Positions 1 through 9,752 of a stretch of DNA of 54,939 nucleotides are shown one piece after another; position 1 is the first letter of the stretch; every line of letters starts with the position of its first letter. The position numbers were made by a program, and so were the translations under genes. The notes under the pieces are model-generated. The model saw only the letters and a list, made by a program, of their open reading frames with translations, was not told the DNA's origin and ran no database searches. Origin of the DNA: Prevotellaceae bacterium (GTDB lineage Bacteria > Bacteroidota > Bacteroidia > Bacteroidales > UBA932); contig JAIRNF010000011.1 of NCBI GenBank assembly GCA_031258195.1, positions 1 to 54,939 on the forward strand, in the 5' to 3' direction.

Positions 1-141
1 CCTGCTGCGTTCTGCCTAAATATGCTTTTCAGCCTCTTGCAATACAAAGCAAAACAGAGCGTAACGAACAATATACCAGCTAATTCGCCACACTCTGCCT
101 AATTCTTCTTTCTGCGGAGGAGTTTATTTTAAACAATACCT

Positions 142-1471
142 ATGGAGCGAAACATTAAATTTTACGGAGGAGAGGATATTCCACTCGAATTGCACAAAGT
201 AAAAGTGGCACAGAAGTTAAATCTAGTACCTATTGTAAAGATGTCTTGAGGCTCTATACGAAGCCGGTTTTAACACCTTCAGGCTTGATACGAAAGATGT
301 TTTCTTAGACATGCTTACAGATAGCGGAACCAACGCTATGAGCGACCGGCAGTTAGGGGCAATGATGATAGCAGATGATGCTTATGCGGGCTCGCAGAGC
401 TTTGTCCGATACCAAAAAGCCGTAGAAGATGTGCTAGGTAAGAAATTCTTATTACCTGTCCATCAGGGGCGTGCCGCGGAGAATATTATTACAAAAGCAT
501 TTGTAAAAGAGGGTAGTATAATACCGATGAACTACCACTTTACAACTGCTTTAGCACATATTAGCCAGTATGGTGGAAAAATTGAAGAGTTGCTCTACGA
601 TGAAGCATTTGTAATTAATAGCAAGCGCTCTTTTAAGGGGGATATGCGTCTTGAGAAGTTAGAAGAGTGTATTAACCGGTATGGTGTTGAAGTTATTCCT
701 TATATCCGTATGGAGGCATCTACTAACCTTATCGGCGGGCAGCCTTTTTCTATAGATAACTTCAGAGGTGTACGGAGAATTGTAGATAAGTATGGCTTAA
801 AGATAGTATTGGATGCCAGTTTACTTGGCGAGAATGCCTGGTTGGTAAAACAACGCGAAGAAGAGTTTAAATGTAGCACTATGGGCGAAAACTTGAAAAT
901 TATGACAGGTTTAGCCGATATTGTTTATTTCTCTGCCCGTAAGCTCAGCTCGTCGAGGGGTGGTGGTATTCGCACAAATGATGAGAGCATTGTTAGGGCG
1001 CTGGAGCCGCTTGTGCCGCTATTTGAGGGTTTTCTTACTTACGGAGGCATGTCGGTACGTGAGATAGAATCGATTGCTGTTGGACTATATGAAACTCTTG
1101 ATGAGGATATGATTTGTCAAAGTCCAAAGTTTATAGCGTATCTGGTAAACGCTTTTGTAAAGAAGAACGCGCCTGTTGTAACGCCGGCTGGAGTATTAGG
1201 CTGCCATGCTGATGCTATGGAAATATGCTCTCATATACCACAGCCGCAATATCCGGCAGGAGCATGGGCTGCGGCATTCTTTCTCGTATCCGGAGTAAGA
1301 GGAATGGAGCGCGGTTCGCTCTCAAACCAGCGGGATGAGTACGGAAATGAGACTTATGCGGATATGGAATTATTGCGCCTTGCCGTTCCTCGTCGTGTAT
1401 TTACATCTTCGAGAATTGGTGCAGATATGTTGGGATTGCTTCTTATTCCATCATTACAAGAGGTAACATAG
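142..1471 (+). pseudogene. Tryptophanase / tyrosine phenol-lyase family, frameshifted
   Basis: PLP-dependent beta-eliminating lyase that would split tryptophan or tyrosine into indole or phenol plus pyruvate and ammonia. The family N-terminus (MERNIKFYGGEDIP) starts at the ATG at 142 and runs into a TGA at 247-249. The remainder continues in another frame from about 239 (EALYEAGFNTF, then LTDSGTNAMSDRQ). The cofactor lysine lies in FSARKLSSSRGGGI, and GMERGSLSNQRD and ELLRLAVPRRVF are intact. After RRVFT the reading frame ends early (VT-stop, 1471), about 50 residues short of the family. A neighbouring frame to about 1515 (YVGIASYSIITRGNIG) may be the displaced C-terminus, which would mean a second frameshift near 1425; this part is tentative. 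The two activities cannot be told apart here. Lineage-specific decay is likely. Confidence 0.85.
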
Positions 1472-1493
1472 GCAAAACGGGTGTCTTTAAAGT

Positions 1494-2067
1494 TTATAGT
1501 AGGGGCTTGATCTGATAGTTGGATAGAACGACCGTCTTTTTCACAGTATTTCCGAAGGCTGTCGGTATTTGCATACTGATACAGCGGTATTTCGTGAAGA
1601 GGCGTTTGGTATGAAAAGGTACCGTTTGTTCTTGCTGTAAAACCACCTTTTCTCCTTCAACAACAAGCCTACCATCAACATCGTATTCCTCATAGTAGGG
1701 ATAAGTAACGCTGTTTTCCAGAATTACCTCACCTTTATTCAGATATACAAAACCTTTCTCGTCTGTCATATTGTTTCTTGCTTGATAGGTAATAAAAATG
1801 GCATCTCCGGCTTCGTCGCACAGGCTGATAAAAGTCAGCTGCTCAACTTCTGTTCTCTCATGGTAGATATGTTTTCGTATTAATCCGTTTTTATCCAGGT
1901 AAACAAATCTTATGTTGTACTCGCTATATGTTTCAGCGCGTTTAAGATCCATAGAGTTTATATCGTTAATGATATTTCTACACTCTAGTTAGCGTTGAAA
2001 CATCATTTTGTGCAAGACAGGTGTTTAGTAAAAGAAGAGCAACAAGGAAAAGAAAAAGTTTTTTCAT
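1494..2067 (-). pseudogene. Secreted hypothetical protein, frameshifted after its signal peptide
   Basis: I do not recognise the family. An ATG at 2067 opens a good signal peptide (MKKLFLFLVALLLLNTCLAQ) that stops at a TAG (1978-1980) after 29 codons. The reading then continues in a second frame (ECRNIINDINSMDLKRAET), open to 1494 for about 160 residues. The whole span of 574 nt is not a multiple of three, so one net extra base (or two lost) lies near 1978-1990. An annotation starting at 1952 would miss the export signal. The start lies 4 bp after the stop of the HEAT-repeat gene, so the two probably form an operon. The mature part is hydrophilic and beta-rich (FVYLDKNGL, GFVYLNKGE). Confidence 0.7.
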
Positions 2068-2071
2068 AGTA

Positions 2072-2800
2072 TTAGAGTTTGCTTTTAATTATGCTGATGC
2101 TACGCTCTGCTTCTTGTCTTAGCTCACCATTTTTTAGTTGCTGGTATTGATTTTCTAAGAAAGGAAGCATTTCGTAAAAAGCGCTCATTGCTCTAATCAG
2201 CTTCCACTTTAGGAGGTTGTTATCAATATATTTCTGGTAGCAGCGGTAGAGTAATTGTGCAACATCGGGACGCTTTTGAGTATCGTAAAAGCAAATATAG
2301 CCAACGGCATCAATGGCTTCGCTCATTTGTACAGTGTTGTCAGAGTCTAAAACAGCGCATAGCTCAGGTAGAACCCCGCCGCTCATTTTCATAAGCGTTC
2401 GGGCAAAGATATCGTGAGGGAGCGGGTAGCTCTTTTTACCAAATTTTTTCTTTGGAGGCGCTTTGTACTGCTTATTAGCTACTTTTCCTAATCGTCCAAT
2501 CAAGTGAGGTACGGCATCTTTACCGAATAAAATTAGGGTATTGCAGATTTCCAGCTTACAGTAGAGTGCTTTTTCTTTTTCTAACGCAATGCATAGAGGC
2601 TCAACGCTATTTATATTTTGTAGTCTGCCTAAGCGTCTGGCAGCAACAGTTCGTTTTACGGGTATCGGATCGTTTAGCCAAATAAGCAGCTCATGGTATG
2701 AGGCGGTTTTGAATCCTTTTTCGAATTCGTCGTCGGCAAATCCTCTTTTTTGCAGCTGTTCGTTGCTACTTTTCATGTAAATTTCAGAAAACTTTAGCAA
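2072..2800 (-). CDS. HEAT-repeat protein
   Basis: A 242-residue protein without a signal peptide or membrane segment, probably cytoplasmic. Residues of about 35-105 resemble HEAT/PBS-lyase-type repeats (IPVKRTVAARRLGRL, then NSVEPLCIALEK and AVPHLIGRLGKV), and a further helical repeat is seen near 150-180. Such repeats form helical solenoids that bind proteins; no catalytic motif is visible. It is transcribed towards, and nearly abuts, the frameshifted secreted gene at 1494-2067. Its partner and function are unknown. Confidence 0.6.
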   Translation of the reverse strand: MLKFSEIYMKSSNEQLQKRGFADDEFEKGFKTASYHELLIWLNDPIPVKRTVAARRLGRLQNINSVEPLCIALEKEKALYCKLEICNTLILFGKDAVPHLIGRLGKVANKQYKAPPKKKFGKKSYPLPHDIFARTLMKMSGGVLPELCAVLDSDNTVQMSEAIDAVGYICFYDTQKRPDVAQLLYRCYQKYIDNNLLKWKLIRAMSAFYEMLPFLENQYQQLKNGELRQEAERSISIIKSKL

Positions 2801-2921
2801 GTTACCGGTTAATTCTTTAATACAAAAAAGATATTTTTATAAAACGTAAAAAGTTTTCCAACTAAATCGAATATGGCGGGTCTTTATAAAATAAAGAATA
2901 ACTACCTAATACAACCAACCT

Positions 2922-4370
2922 ATGAAAAATGCTGCTATACTGATGGTTATTTTGCTGATAACATCATGTGTATCTAAGAATACGATATCAGACAAACCAT
3001 GTAAAATTATTATTGCAGGTAAGGTAGAAACTAATAAGCCTGATCAGAAAGCCGAGCTAATGATGTGGTTTGACGGTCTGTCGCTCAGAGAAGTTACCAA
3101 GACTAAATGGGTAGAATTGCTGGGTGATAAAGGCGAGTTCAGATTCGAAAGCGAGTTATACTATCCTACCGATATGCGTGTAAGGGCGGGTGATGTACTT
3201 TTTTCAATAATCCTTCATCCGAACGACAGTATTTTTATTAACGTTGATGAGGCTAATGGAAGCGTAAAGTTTTCGGGAGATCGTAAAGAAACGAATGAGT
3301 ATATCAATAAGTACGAGTTTGCTATCCGCAATAAAACGAACGAGCATTGGGATTTGGCTTATAACGTGCTTAAGCTGAAAGATGCCAAAGTATATAAAGC
3401 ATTTATTGATAGCATATATCAGGTAGAGTATAATATTGCAAAGCAATTTGTTGATACGGAAAAACCTAACGAAGAGGCAAGCCGCTGGATAATACTCCAG
3501 TCTCGCGAAAACTATCAGGAGCTTTTATTTGATTATGGCATCACTTATGGGGCCGATGCTTCGCCCGATTACTTCTATAAGGCACTGGAAGAAATCTTAC
3601 TTATCACCAAAGAAACGCTGCTGAATGGATATTTGGTTGACAGAATGCAGTCTATTTACACCTTTTTCTACGTGCAACCGGCAGTTGAGAAAGAGATGAA
3701 AGACGGGCAGGATAGTATTGTATTAAAGAAAATTATAGAGCTGGTACCCGATAAGTATTTGCAGCAGATGATCATTGCGAATATGATAACCCGCGACTAC
3801 TTTAATAAAGGGAAGCTATCTATTTACGAAAATAACCGTGATTTTTTCGATAGTTATTTTACGTTGCCTAGCCTGCCGATGCTATTAAACCAGAGGTACG
3901 AGAAAGTTAAGTACGAGCTATCTTTAACTTCCGAAAATATGACTGCGTACAGGTTGAAGAAGCTGGAGGGAACTTCGGCAAAAGCAATCATAGACGAGGT
4001 GTTTGAAAAAAATAACGGTTCGGTTATTTATATCGATTATTGGGCAACTTGGTGCGGACCGTGTCTTGCCGCTATGCGCAAGAGTAAACCTTACATGAAA
4101 GAGCTTGACGGAAAAGTTGCTTTTGTGTTTTTATGTATGGATTCGGAAGAGGACGAGTGGCAGCAAGCTATACAAAAAAACGAGATAAAAGGGCAGCACT
4201 ACTTTCTTGATGCAGCACAATCTAAAGCAGCTAAAGAGGCTTTTGAAATAGTAGGTATTCCTTTTTATATGCTTTTAGATAAGTCGGGTGCTATTGTTGA
4301 GAGCGGAAGTGATTTAAGAATATATAATGAAAATGTATACGCTAAAATAGTAGAGCTGGTAGAGAAATAA
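2922..4370 (+). CDS. TlpA-like thioredoxin-fold lipoprotein
   Basis: A 482-residue envelope protein. The N-terminus has a lipoprotein signal (MVILLITSC, Cys about 16). Residues of about 25-340 form the large alpha/beta region usual in Bacteroidota TlpA homologues (DUF4369-like at the start: IIIAGKVETN). The C-terminal thioredoxin domain carries the redox motif WATWCGPCLAAM near residues 374-385 and the cis-proline region VGIPFYMLLDK near 445. It probably reduces or rearranges disulfides outside the inner membrane; the client is unknown. It is a single-gene unit followed directly by the palindromic repeat at 4377-4461. Confidence 0.85.
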   Translation: MKNAAILMVILLITSCVSKNTISDKPCKIIIAGKVETNKPDQKAELMMWFDGLSLREVTKTKWVELLGDKGEFRFESELYYPTDMRVRAGDVLFSIILHPNDSIFINVDEANGSVKFSGDRKETNEYINKYEFAIRNKTNEHWDLAYNVLKLKDAKVYKAFIDSIYQVEYNIAKQFVDTEKPNEEASRWIILQSRENYQELLFDYGITYGADASPDYFYKALEEILLITKETLLNGYLVDRMQSIYTFFYVQPAVEKEMKDGQDSIVLKKIIELVPDKYLQQMIIANMITRDYFNKGKLSIYENNRDFFDSYFTLPSLPMLLNQRYEKVKYELSLTSENMTAYRLKKLEGTSAKAIIDEVFEKNNGSVIYIDYWATWCGPCLAAMRKSKPYMKELDGKVAFVFLCMDSEEDEWQQAIQKNEIKGQHYFLDAAQSKAAKEAFEIVGIPFYMLLDKSGAIVESGSDLRIYNENVYAKIVELVEK

Positions 4371-4376
4371 ACCTCT

Positions 4377-4461
4377 ACGTCATGTCGAACGAAGTGAGAC
4401 ATCTCCTCATTCAGCGTACTGCTGCTATTCAGGAGATGTCTCACTTCGTTCGACATGACGT
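4377..4461. repeat. Dispersed palindromic repeat, copy 1
   Basis: A perfect inverted repeat: 31-bp arms at 4377-4407 and 4431-4461 around a 23-base loop. It begins ACGTCATGTCGAACG and ends in the exact reverse complement. It sits between the convergent genes ending at 4370 and 4505, so it could also end transcripts on both strands. The same layout (31+23+31) recurs at 49257-49341. Confidence 0.95.
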
Positions 4462-4504
4462 TTTTGCGGGCTTTTAAAACAACCCCTTATTCAATTTATT
4501 AATT

Positions 4505-6247
4505 CTACTTTGTATTATATGCCTTATAGCTTATTGAAATATCCAAACCAAAACCCTCTTTGTAGTACGGGTTAATAGATACAGGCAGCTTACCGCTCGC
4601 AGGGTTATCGCCCATAAGCATACGTGCCGACTGAACTTGTGCTTCGGGCGAATTATCGTATGATACGATTACGGCTTTAAACGAATCTATATCGAACTGC
4701 ATCATACCATAAGGTAGCCCGAAAAAATCGAGTATTACTTGTTTGTTTAGCGTAAGGCTATTGATTAACTCAAGGTTAGTAGAATCTATTCCATAGTTGT
4801 ACTGCGGGCGTAAATCGGTGCTGTGGTATCCTACTAATATACGGCTATATGGCTCTAACAACGTACGAATTGAATCTGCTTCTTCGGCTGTAGGTTTGCT
4901 GCCGATAGAGAACTTATCAAGCCTATTATAGTATTCCGTCAGCGTATCGGTAAAGTGTTTACCGTCGTCTTTACCAACTTCCAAATAGGCGACATACTTC
5001 AGTTCGTCTGGCATTAACGGAAGCACGCCCTTGTTTCGTAAAACGGTAATGGCATTAGCGTATAGATCGTTGTTCAGTTTAACGGCTTCGGGAGAGTTTA
5101 GCGCTTCAACCAAGCTTTCTGTTTGCAGGGGTTTAAAGTTGGCAAGTCCCGCGTCGTACTTCATCTCTAGAATTCTACGGCAGGCATCTTTCAGCTTTTT
5201 TTTCGATACTTCTCCGCGTTCAACGGCTGCTTCGAACTCGTCAAGAGTTCCTGTTGGATTTTCTACACCCAGCAGTACATCGTTACCGGCAAGAAACGCA
5301 AGTACGGGAATTCTGTTGGCAGGAAACATGCTGGTTACGCCTTTCATTTCCAAACCGTCGGTAATAATGATGCCTTTATACTTCAGCTTCTTTTTTAGCA
5401 GGTCTGTAACGATGCTTTTCGACAGCGACGAAGGCATGCTGTCTCTTTTTTCGTATGCCGGAATATTAAGGTGGGCGACCATTACAGAAGATACGTTATT
5501 TGCAATAAACTGCTTGAACGGATATAGCTCTATGTCTTCTAAACGCTTTTTGTCGTGGCTGATAAGCGGAAGCGAAGCATGCGAATCGACATTCGTATCG
5601 CCATGCCCGGGAAAATGTTTTGCGCTGGTCATTATGCCATTATCTTGCATACCCTTCATATATGCAAGTCCTTTTTCTGCAACTTTGTACTTATTCTCTC
5701 CAAAAGAGCGCGAGTTGATAACCGGATTATCGGGATTATTGTTAACATCCACAACAGGGGAGAAATTCATGTGAATACCCAACAACTTACATTGGTTGGC
5801 AATCTCTTTTCCCATATCGTATATCAAATCGTTATTTTGTAATGCCCCAAGCGTAGTTTGGCGAGGAAATTTTACCACGCTGTCTAAGCGCATGGCTACG
5901 CCCCATTCGGCATCCATATAAATCATTAACGGCGTTTTTGCTAACGATCGCATACGGTTTACCGTATAGGCATGAAGTACGGGACCTCCGCGAGAGAATG
6001 TAATACCTCCGATGTTTTCGGCTTCTACCAAAGCCGCCATTTTATCTATATGGTCTTGACCAAGAACGGGAAAAAGTGCTTTTACCATCAACTGTGCTGC
6101 CTGCTGACGAACGGTAAGCGAATTAAGAACGGAATCCACCCAATGTTTTCGTGCTTTTTCATACTCTTTTATTCCTATACGCGATTGCGCTATCGCCAAG
6201 GGCAGCAAAACAATTAAAAAGATAATGGTTGTTAAGGTCTTTTTCAT
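4505..6247 (-). CDS. Glycoside hydrolase family 3 (beta-N-acetylglucosaminidase-like)
   Basis: An exported GH3 enzyme of 580 residues with a signal peptide (MKKTLTTIIFLIVLLPLAIAQ). The N-terminal TIM-barrel shows the NagZ-type motif KHFPGHGDTNVDSH (about residues 204-217), which carries the mobile-loop His/Asp pair, and TDGLEMKG near 296-303 with the presumed nucleophile Asp. A shorter C-terminal GH3_C-like domain follows. The likely substrate is N-acetylglucosamine or muropeptide-derived beta-glycosides. Many Bacteroidota relatives carry an extra beta-lactamase-like domain and reach about 1000 residues; this one lacks it but ends cleanly. A long open frame on the opposite strand is a shadow. 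Confidence 0.88.
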   Translation of the reverse strand: MKKTLTTIIFLIVLLPLAIAQSRIGIKEYEKARKHWVDSVLNSLTVRQQAAQLMVKALFPVLGQDHIDKMAALVEAENIGGITFSRGGPVLHAYTVNRMRSLAKTPLMIYMDAEWGVAMRLDSVVKFPRQTTLGALQNNDLIYDMGKEIANQCKLLGIHMNFSPVVDVNNNPDNPVINSRSFGENKYKVAEKGLAYMKGMQDNGIMTSAKHFPGHGDTNVDSHASLPLISHDKKRLEDIELYPFKQFIANNVSSVMVAHLNIPAYEKRDSMPSSLSKSIVTDLLKKKLKYKGIIITDGLEMKGVTSMFPANRIPVLAFLAGNDVLLGVENPTGTLDEFEAAVERGEVSKKKLKDACRRILEMKYDAGLANFKPLQTESLVEALNSPEAVKLNNDLYANAITVLRNKGVLPLMPDELKYVAYLEVGKDDGKHFTDTLTEYYNRLDKFSIGSKPTAEEADSIRTLLEPYSRILVGYHSTDLRPQYNYGIDSTNLELINSLTLNKQVILDFFGLPYGMMQFDIDSFKAVIVSYDNSPEAQVQSARMLMGDNPASGKLPVSINPYYKEGFGLDISISYKAYNTK

Positions 6248-6290
6248 GGTTGGTGTAGTTTATATTTAATCCATAGTATTAGGAATTTTC

Positions 6291-6318
6291 CGTCATTTCG
6301 AGCGAAGCGAGAAATGAC
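6291..6318. repeat. Short relative of the dispersed palindromic repeat
   Basis: CGTCATTTCGAGCGAAGCG followed by AGAAATGAC forms a 28-base near-palindrome that matches the ends of the longer repeat but lacks its middle. It lies upstream of the GH3 gene and downstream of the decayed glycan-binding gene. Confidence 0.75.
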
Positions 6319-6388
6319 TATACGAAAATAACGGTAAGTTTTACAAGATGCTATATGCTTAATATACTTGGTATTGCTTTATGTTATT

Positions 6389-7640
6389 TTATTCTTCAAG
6401 CTCTTCCGTACCCGTAATAAAGCCTTCAACAAGAAATGTGTTACCGTTACTAAGCTTAGAAATGGTATAAGTTTCTTGTTCTTCGTGTATTTCTTCTATG
6501 CCGGTAAGCGTTATGGTTGATAGTGTTTCGCTTGAGTTAATAGTAAAAAATCCATCGCCGACTTTTATTTGGTTTACTTTTCCGTACCCTTTGTACTGCC
6601 TTGTTTGCTCAGGCTTCATTGACGACCAACCTTTTGTACGTACCATAAACGGATGGTCGGGGGTTGTAATAGTTTCTTTTCCGTTGGAGAATATGTACTT
6701 TACTAAACGCGCGCGCGTTGCTTTTTCTAGCTTCTCTATGGTAGCGGTTATCGGAGCGTAGCTTTCAAAATCGTATGCTTTAACTTGGTCGCCAATAGCT
6801 GGCTCTTCAATAGGTTTGGTAGGATCCGTTTGCCATAGTGACCAGCGTATCTTTTACAAAACAATGTACATCTAATCCGTCAAAGTATATTTCCGATATG
6901 GCGACATCGCTATACTTCTTGCCTTTGTAAACCTCCAAAATCTCAAACTTAAGCGTCCAGTCTTTAGCCTTATCTTCGTTTATAAGACTTCCGTAATCAT
7001 TACGACTATTACCTATTGGTGGAAACTCGAATGCTTGAATAGATCGGTTGTCTTCTAAGCATAGTATGGCATAAGGTTCATCATTATAGTATATTCTTAG
7101 TTTCTTAACGCGTCCATTATTCTCCCATGCCGTTTGGGATTTCACATAGCCATTAGCGACGAAAATGCTTGTTATTCCGGGATTATCGGGGTTAAAGTGG
7201 TAAACGACATATTAGCCCATGCCGTCGCCACTTACTCCTTCTACCTACGCCGTGCTAAAATCGAGATCGTGAGCGTTTTGGGGCTCATATGTGTTTCCTG
7301 CTTGCGAGGTAAGAAACGATGAGCCTGTTACCTCGTACGGACCTCCTCCGCAGTACCAAGCTACAACCTCCGCCTATAGCGTCCCAATAACCACCGTCAA
7401 CCTCGCACGTTATCTAATATCTCTTGTTCTCCTTCGGTAAAATCTTCGTATATTTCGCTGTTTTGGTACATTCTCTCCCATAGCTTTTCTGCTTTTACAA
7501 ATCTTTCGTTGTACTCTTTTTCTCCCTGTATGCTAAAATTTAATGGAGATACGGTATGTGGCTTAACTTCTTTTACTTGTGCTTGTGTGTTGTCATATAG
7601 TAAAGGGTAGTAGCGATAGGGCAAAAAAGAATCTTTTCAT
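6389..7640 (-). pseudogene. NADase-type glycan-binding domain + Hint domain protein, heavily decayed
   Basis: Read from 7640 downwards, frames must be switched to recover one protein. It has a signal peptide (MKRFFFALSLLPFTI), a linker (VKPHTVSPLNFSIQG), GGYWDA, then CGGGPYEVTGSSFLTSQ and NGYVKSQTAWENNGRVKKL, which match my recollection of the discoidin-like 'NADase-type glycan-binding' domain. Next comes IYFDGLDVHCF, where a Hint (intein-like) domain begins (CFVKDTLVTMANGS); it continues with TTPDHPFMVRTKGW and ends FLVEGFITG. Lesions: frameshifts near 7590, 7395, 7370 and 6815, plus in-frame TAG and TAA codons near 7250 and 7215. The TAG stands where tryptophan (STAWVEG) and the TAA where glutamate would be expected. 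Point nonsense changes make sequencing error an unlikely full explanation. It lies just downstream of the nucleoside transporter. Confidence 0.85.
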
Positions 7641-7661
7641 TGTGTGGTTTAATATGGTTTG

Positions 7662-9689
7662 TTATCCTAAAATTATGCCTACCATTGTTGCCGATACTAA
7701 TGCCGCTAGCGTACCGCCAAGTAGCGCATGCATACCGAATTGTGCCAACAACGGCTTCTTATTCGGAGCAAGCGAACCTATACCTCCGATCTGTATTCCG
7801 ATTGATGCAAAGTTGGCAAACCCGCAAAGGATGTAGGTTGCCATAACCACCGACTTAACTTCTGTAAATGCGCCAACTTTTATCAAATCGGCAAGGTTAC
7901 CATAAGCAACAAATTCGGTAAGTATAAGTTTCTGCCCCATAAGCTGACCAACGATTGTAGCATCTTCGGAGCAAACACCGATTAACCACATAATGGGGGC
8001 AAAAGCATATCCAAGAATAAACTCTATTGATAGGCTATTGTAGCCGCCGTTGGTTGTAGCTGCAATTACGCTGTTAAGGTTGTTGCTTACCTCTTTCCAG
8101 TTAAGCATTAAGGTAAATAACCCAATAAAGATTAGGGCAAATGCTCCGTTAGTAAGATGTAAACGTTTTACTTTATTTTGCATGATACAAGGTACGCCTA
8201 TATAAAAGCCTAAAATGGCTGCTATGGTAAACCAACAAATAAAGGCAGTCATTCCTCCAATAGTTTCTGTAGGAACAAATAGGGTAAACAAGTAGTAGAA
8301 TATAACGGATGCCACTAATCCCAAGCCTACAACGATTGATAGTAAGACAGATTGAGGTATTTTACCGTTACCCGAAATCTTATGGCGGAACATATAGCTG
8401 GCAGATATCCCTACAACAAATGCAGCAAATACCCCTACTAAACGGGGCAGTTCTAAACGACCCGTGTGGGCAAATATATAGTTAACGCCTGCAATAAGAG
8501 CATAGAATACCAATAGCATCGCTGCAACATTAGCCGCTAGTTTTAAACCTTCGGTAGCCCCATTACTAACGGCATCCAGCACATTTTTCCCTAGTTTTTC
8601 TTTCGAAACCTCAACCTTGTTATTGATTTCTTCTGTCTGCGGGACCAATATTTTCGAAACAACCACAGCGCCGGGGGCAGCCATTACCGATGCCGAAAGT
8701 AGGTGCTTGGCAAACTCTATGGTTAGCACCGGATCGCCGTTACCAAGCATTTGTATGTACGCCGCGAGTACGCCTCCTGCCATGGTTGCCATACCTGCTG
8801 TCATTACCAGCATTATCTCAGACTTGGTCATAGTAGGTATGTACGCTTTAACCAAAAGAGGCGATTCTGTCTGACCAACAAAAATATTACCGGCAACAGC
8901 TAAGCTCTCTGCTCCCGATAGGCGCAATGCTTTGGTCAATCCCCAAGCCATAAGCCACACTACTTTTTGAATTATGCCCAAGTAGAAGAACAGGCTGGTT
9001 AATGCCGAGAAAAATACGATAGTAGGCAAAATCTGGAATGCAAATACATACCCGAACCGGTTAACATCCACCAATGGACCAAGTAAGAACTCAGAGCCTG
9101 CTCTTGTCCATCCTAGTACGATGGTAAAGCATTTACCTAAAAATTCGAAAACCGATTGTACCGGAACAAACTGAAAAAATACAAACAATATAGGCACCCA
9201 TATTATCAGCGATAGTCCAAGCCTTTTAGGACTCAGATTCTTGACGCCTTTACAAAGCATCCATAGTAAACCTATGCCTACGGCAAACAGTAAACTTGTT
9301 AGTATGCCGCCCATCTCCAAAGTAGGAGGGGGCTGTAAAACCATGTAGGCAATGATAATCGTAAGCAGCAATCCTCTGCCTACAGAGCCCCATGCAACTT
9401 TACGCCTATTGGTGCTGAATATCCACGCAATTAGCAAAATAACAGCCATTCCAAGTAGTCCTTTAAGAACCGAGCCGAAGCTGATGTTCATCTCCTTCTT
9501 TTCGAGAATGGCTTTATAGTGGTTTAGGTTCTCGTTATTTTGCTCGCTGGCTATAACGACTTCTTCCTCAATAAATTCTGTGGCGGGAGGCATGGCGACA
9601 GCCATAGAATCTGCTACTGCTTCTTGGGCATCGGTACATAACGGAAACGCTACTATTGCTGAAAATAGTAGAAGAAATATTTTTTTCAT
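7662..9689 (-). CDS. NupC/CNT-family nucleoside transporter
   Basis: An inner-membrane concentrative nucleoside importer, driven by Na+ or H+. It has 675 residues, longer than the roughly 400-residue bacterial NupC core because of an N-terminal signal-like segment (MKKIFLLLFSAIVAFPLC), a short periplasmic stretch and extra membrane helices. The core shows NIFVGQTESPLLVKAYIP (about residue 268 on) and, near the C-terminus, AYGNLADLIKVGAFTE and ILCGFANFASIGIQIGG, the conserved binding elements of CNT proteins. The longer form is usual in Bacteroidota. The reading frame is intact although the next gene on this strand is a wreck. Confidence 0.92.
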   Translation of the reverse strand: MKKIFLLLFSAIVAFPLCTDAQEAVADSMAVAMPPATEFIEEEVVIASEQNNENLNHYKAILEKKEMNISFGSVLKGLLGMAVILLIAWIFSTNRRKVAWGSVGRGLLLTIIIAYMVLQPPPTLEMGGILTSLLFAVGIGLLWMLCKGVKNLSPKRLGLSLIIWVPILFVFFQFVPVQSVFEFLGKCFTIVLGWTRAGSEFLLGPLVDVNRFGYVFAFQILPTIVFFSALTSLFFYLGIIQKVVWLMAWGLTKALRLSGAESLAVAGNIFVGQTESPLLVKAYIPTMTKSEIMLVMTAGMATMAGGVLAAYIQMLGNGDPVLTIEFAKHLLSASVMAAPGAVVVSKILVPQTEEINNKVEVSKEKLGKNVLDAVSNGATEGLKLAANVAAMLLVFYALIAGVNYIFAHTGRLELPRLVGVFAAFVVGISASYMFRHKISGNGKIPQSVLLSIVVGLGLVASVIFYYLFTLFVPTETIGGMTAFICWFTIAAILGFYIGVPCIMQNKVKRLHLTNGAFALIFIGLFTLMLNWKEVSNNLNSVIAATTNGGYNSLSIEFILGYAFAPIMWLIGVCSEDATIVGQLMGQKLILTEFVAYGNLADLIKVGAFTEVKSVVMATYILCGFANFASIGIQIGGIGSLAPNKKPLLAQFGMHALLGGTLAALVSATMVGIILG

Positions 9690-9752
9690 AAGCCATGCTG
9701 CTTTATTACACCATATTAAGTTTGTAAATATTTAATATAAATATTGTTACAA

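Noticed and set aside
4265-4456. Small frames reading through the palindromic repeats (also 17533-17817)
   Set aside because: They are translations of the repeat itself (residues such as MSNEVRHLL), seen on both strands.
5031-5774. Long open frame antisense to the GH3 gene
   Set aside because: Shadow of the GH3 codons; it has no family motif and no plausible start context.
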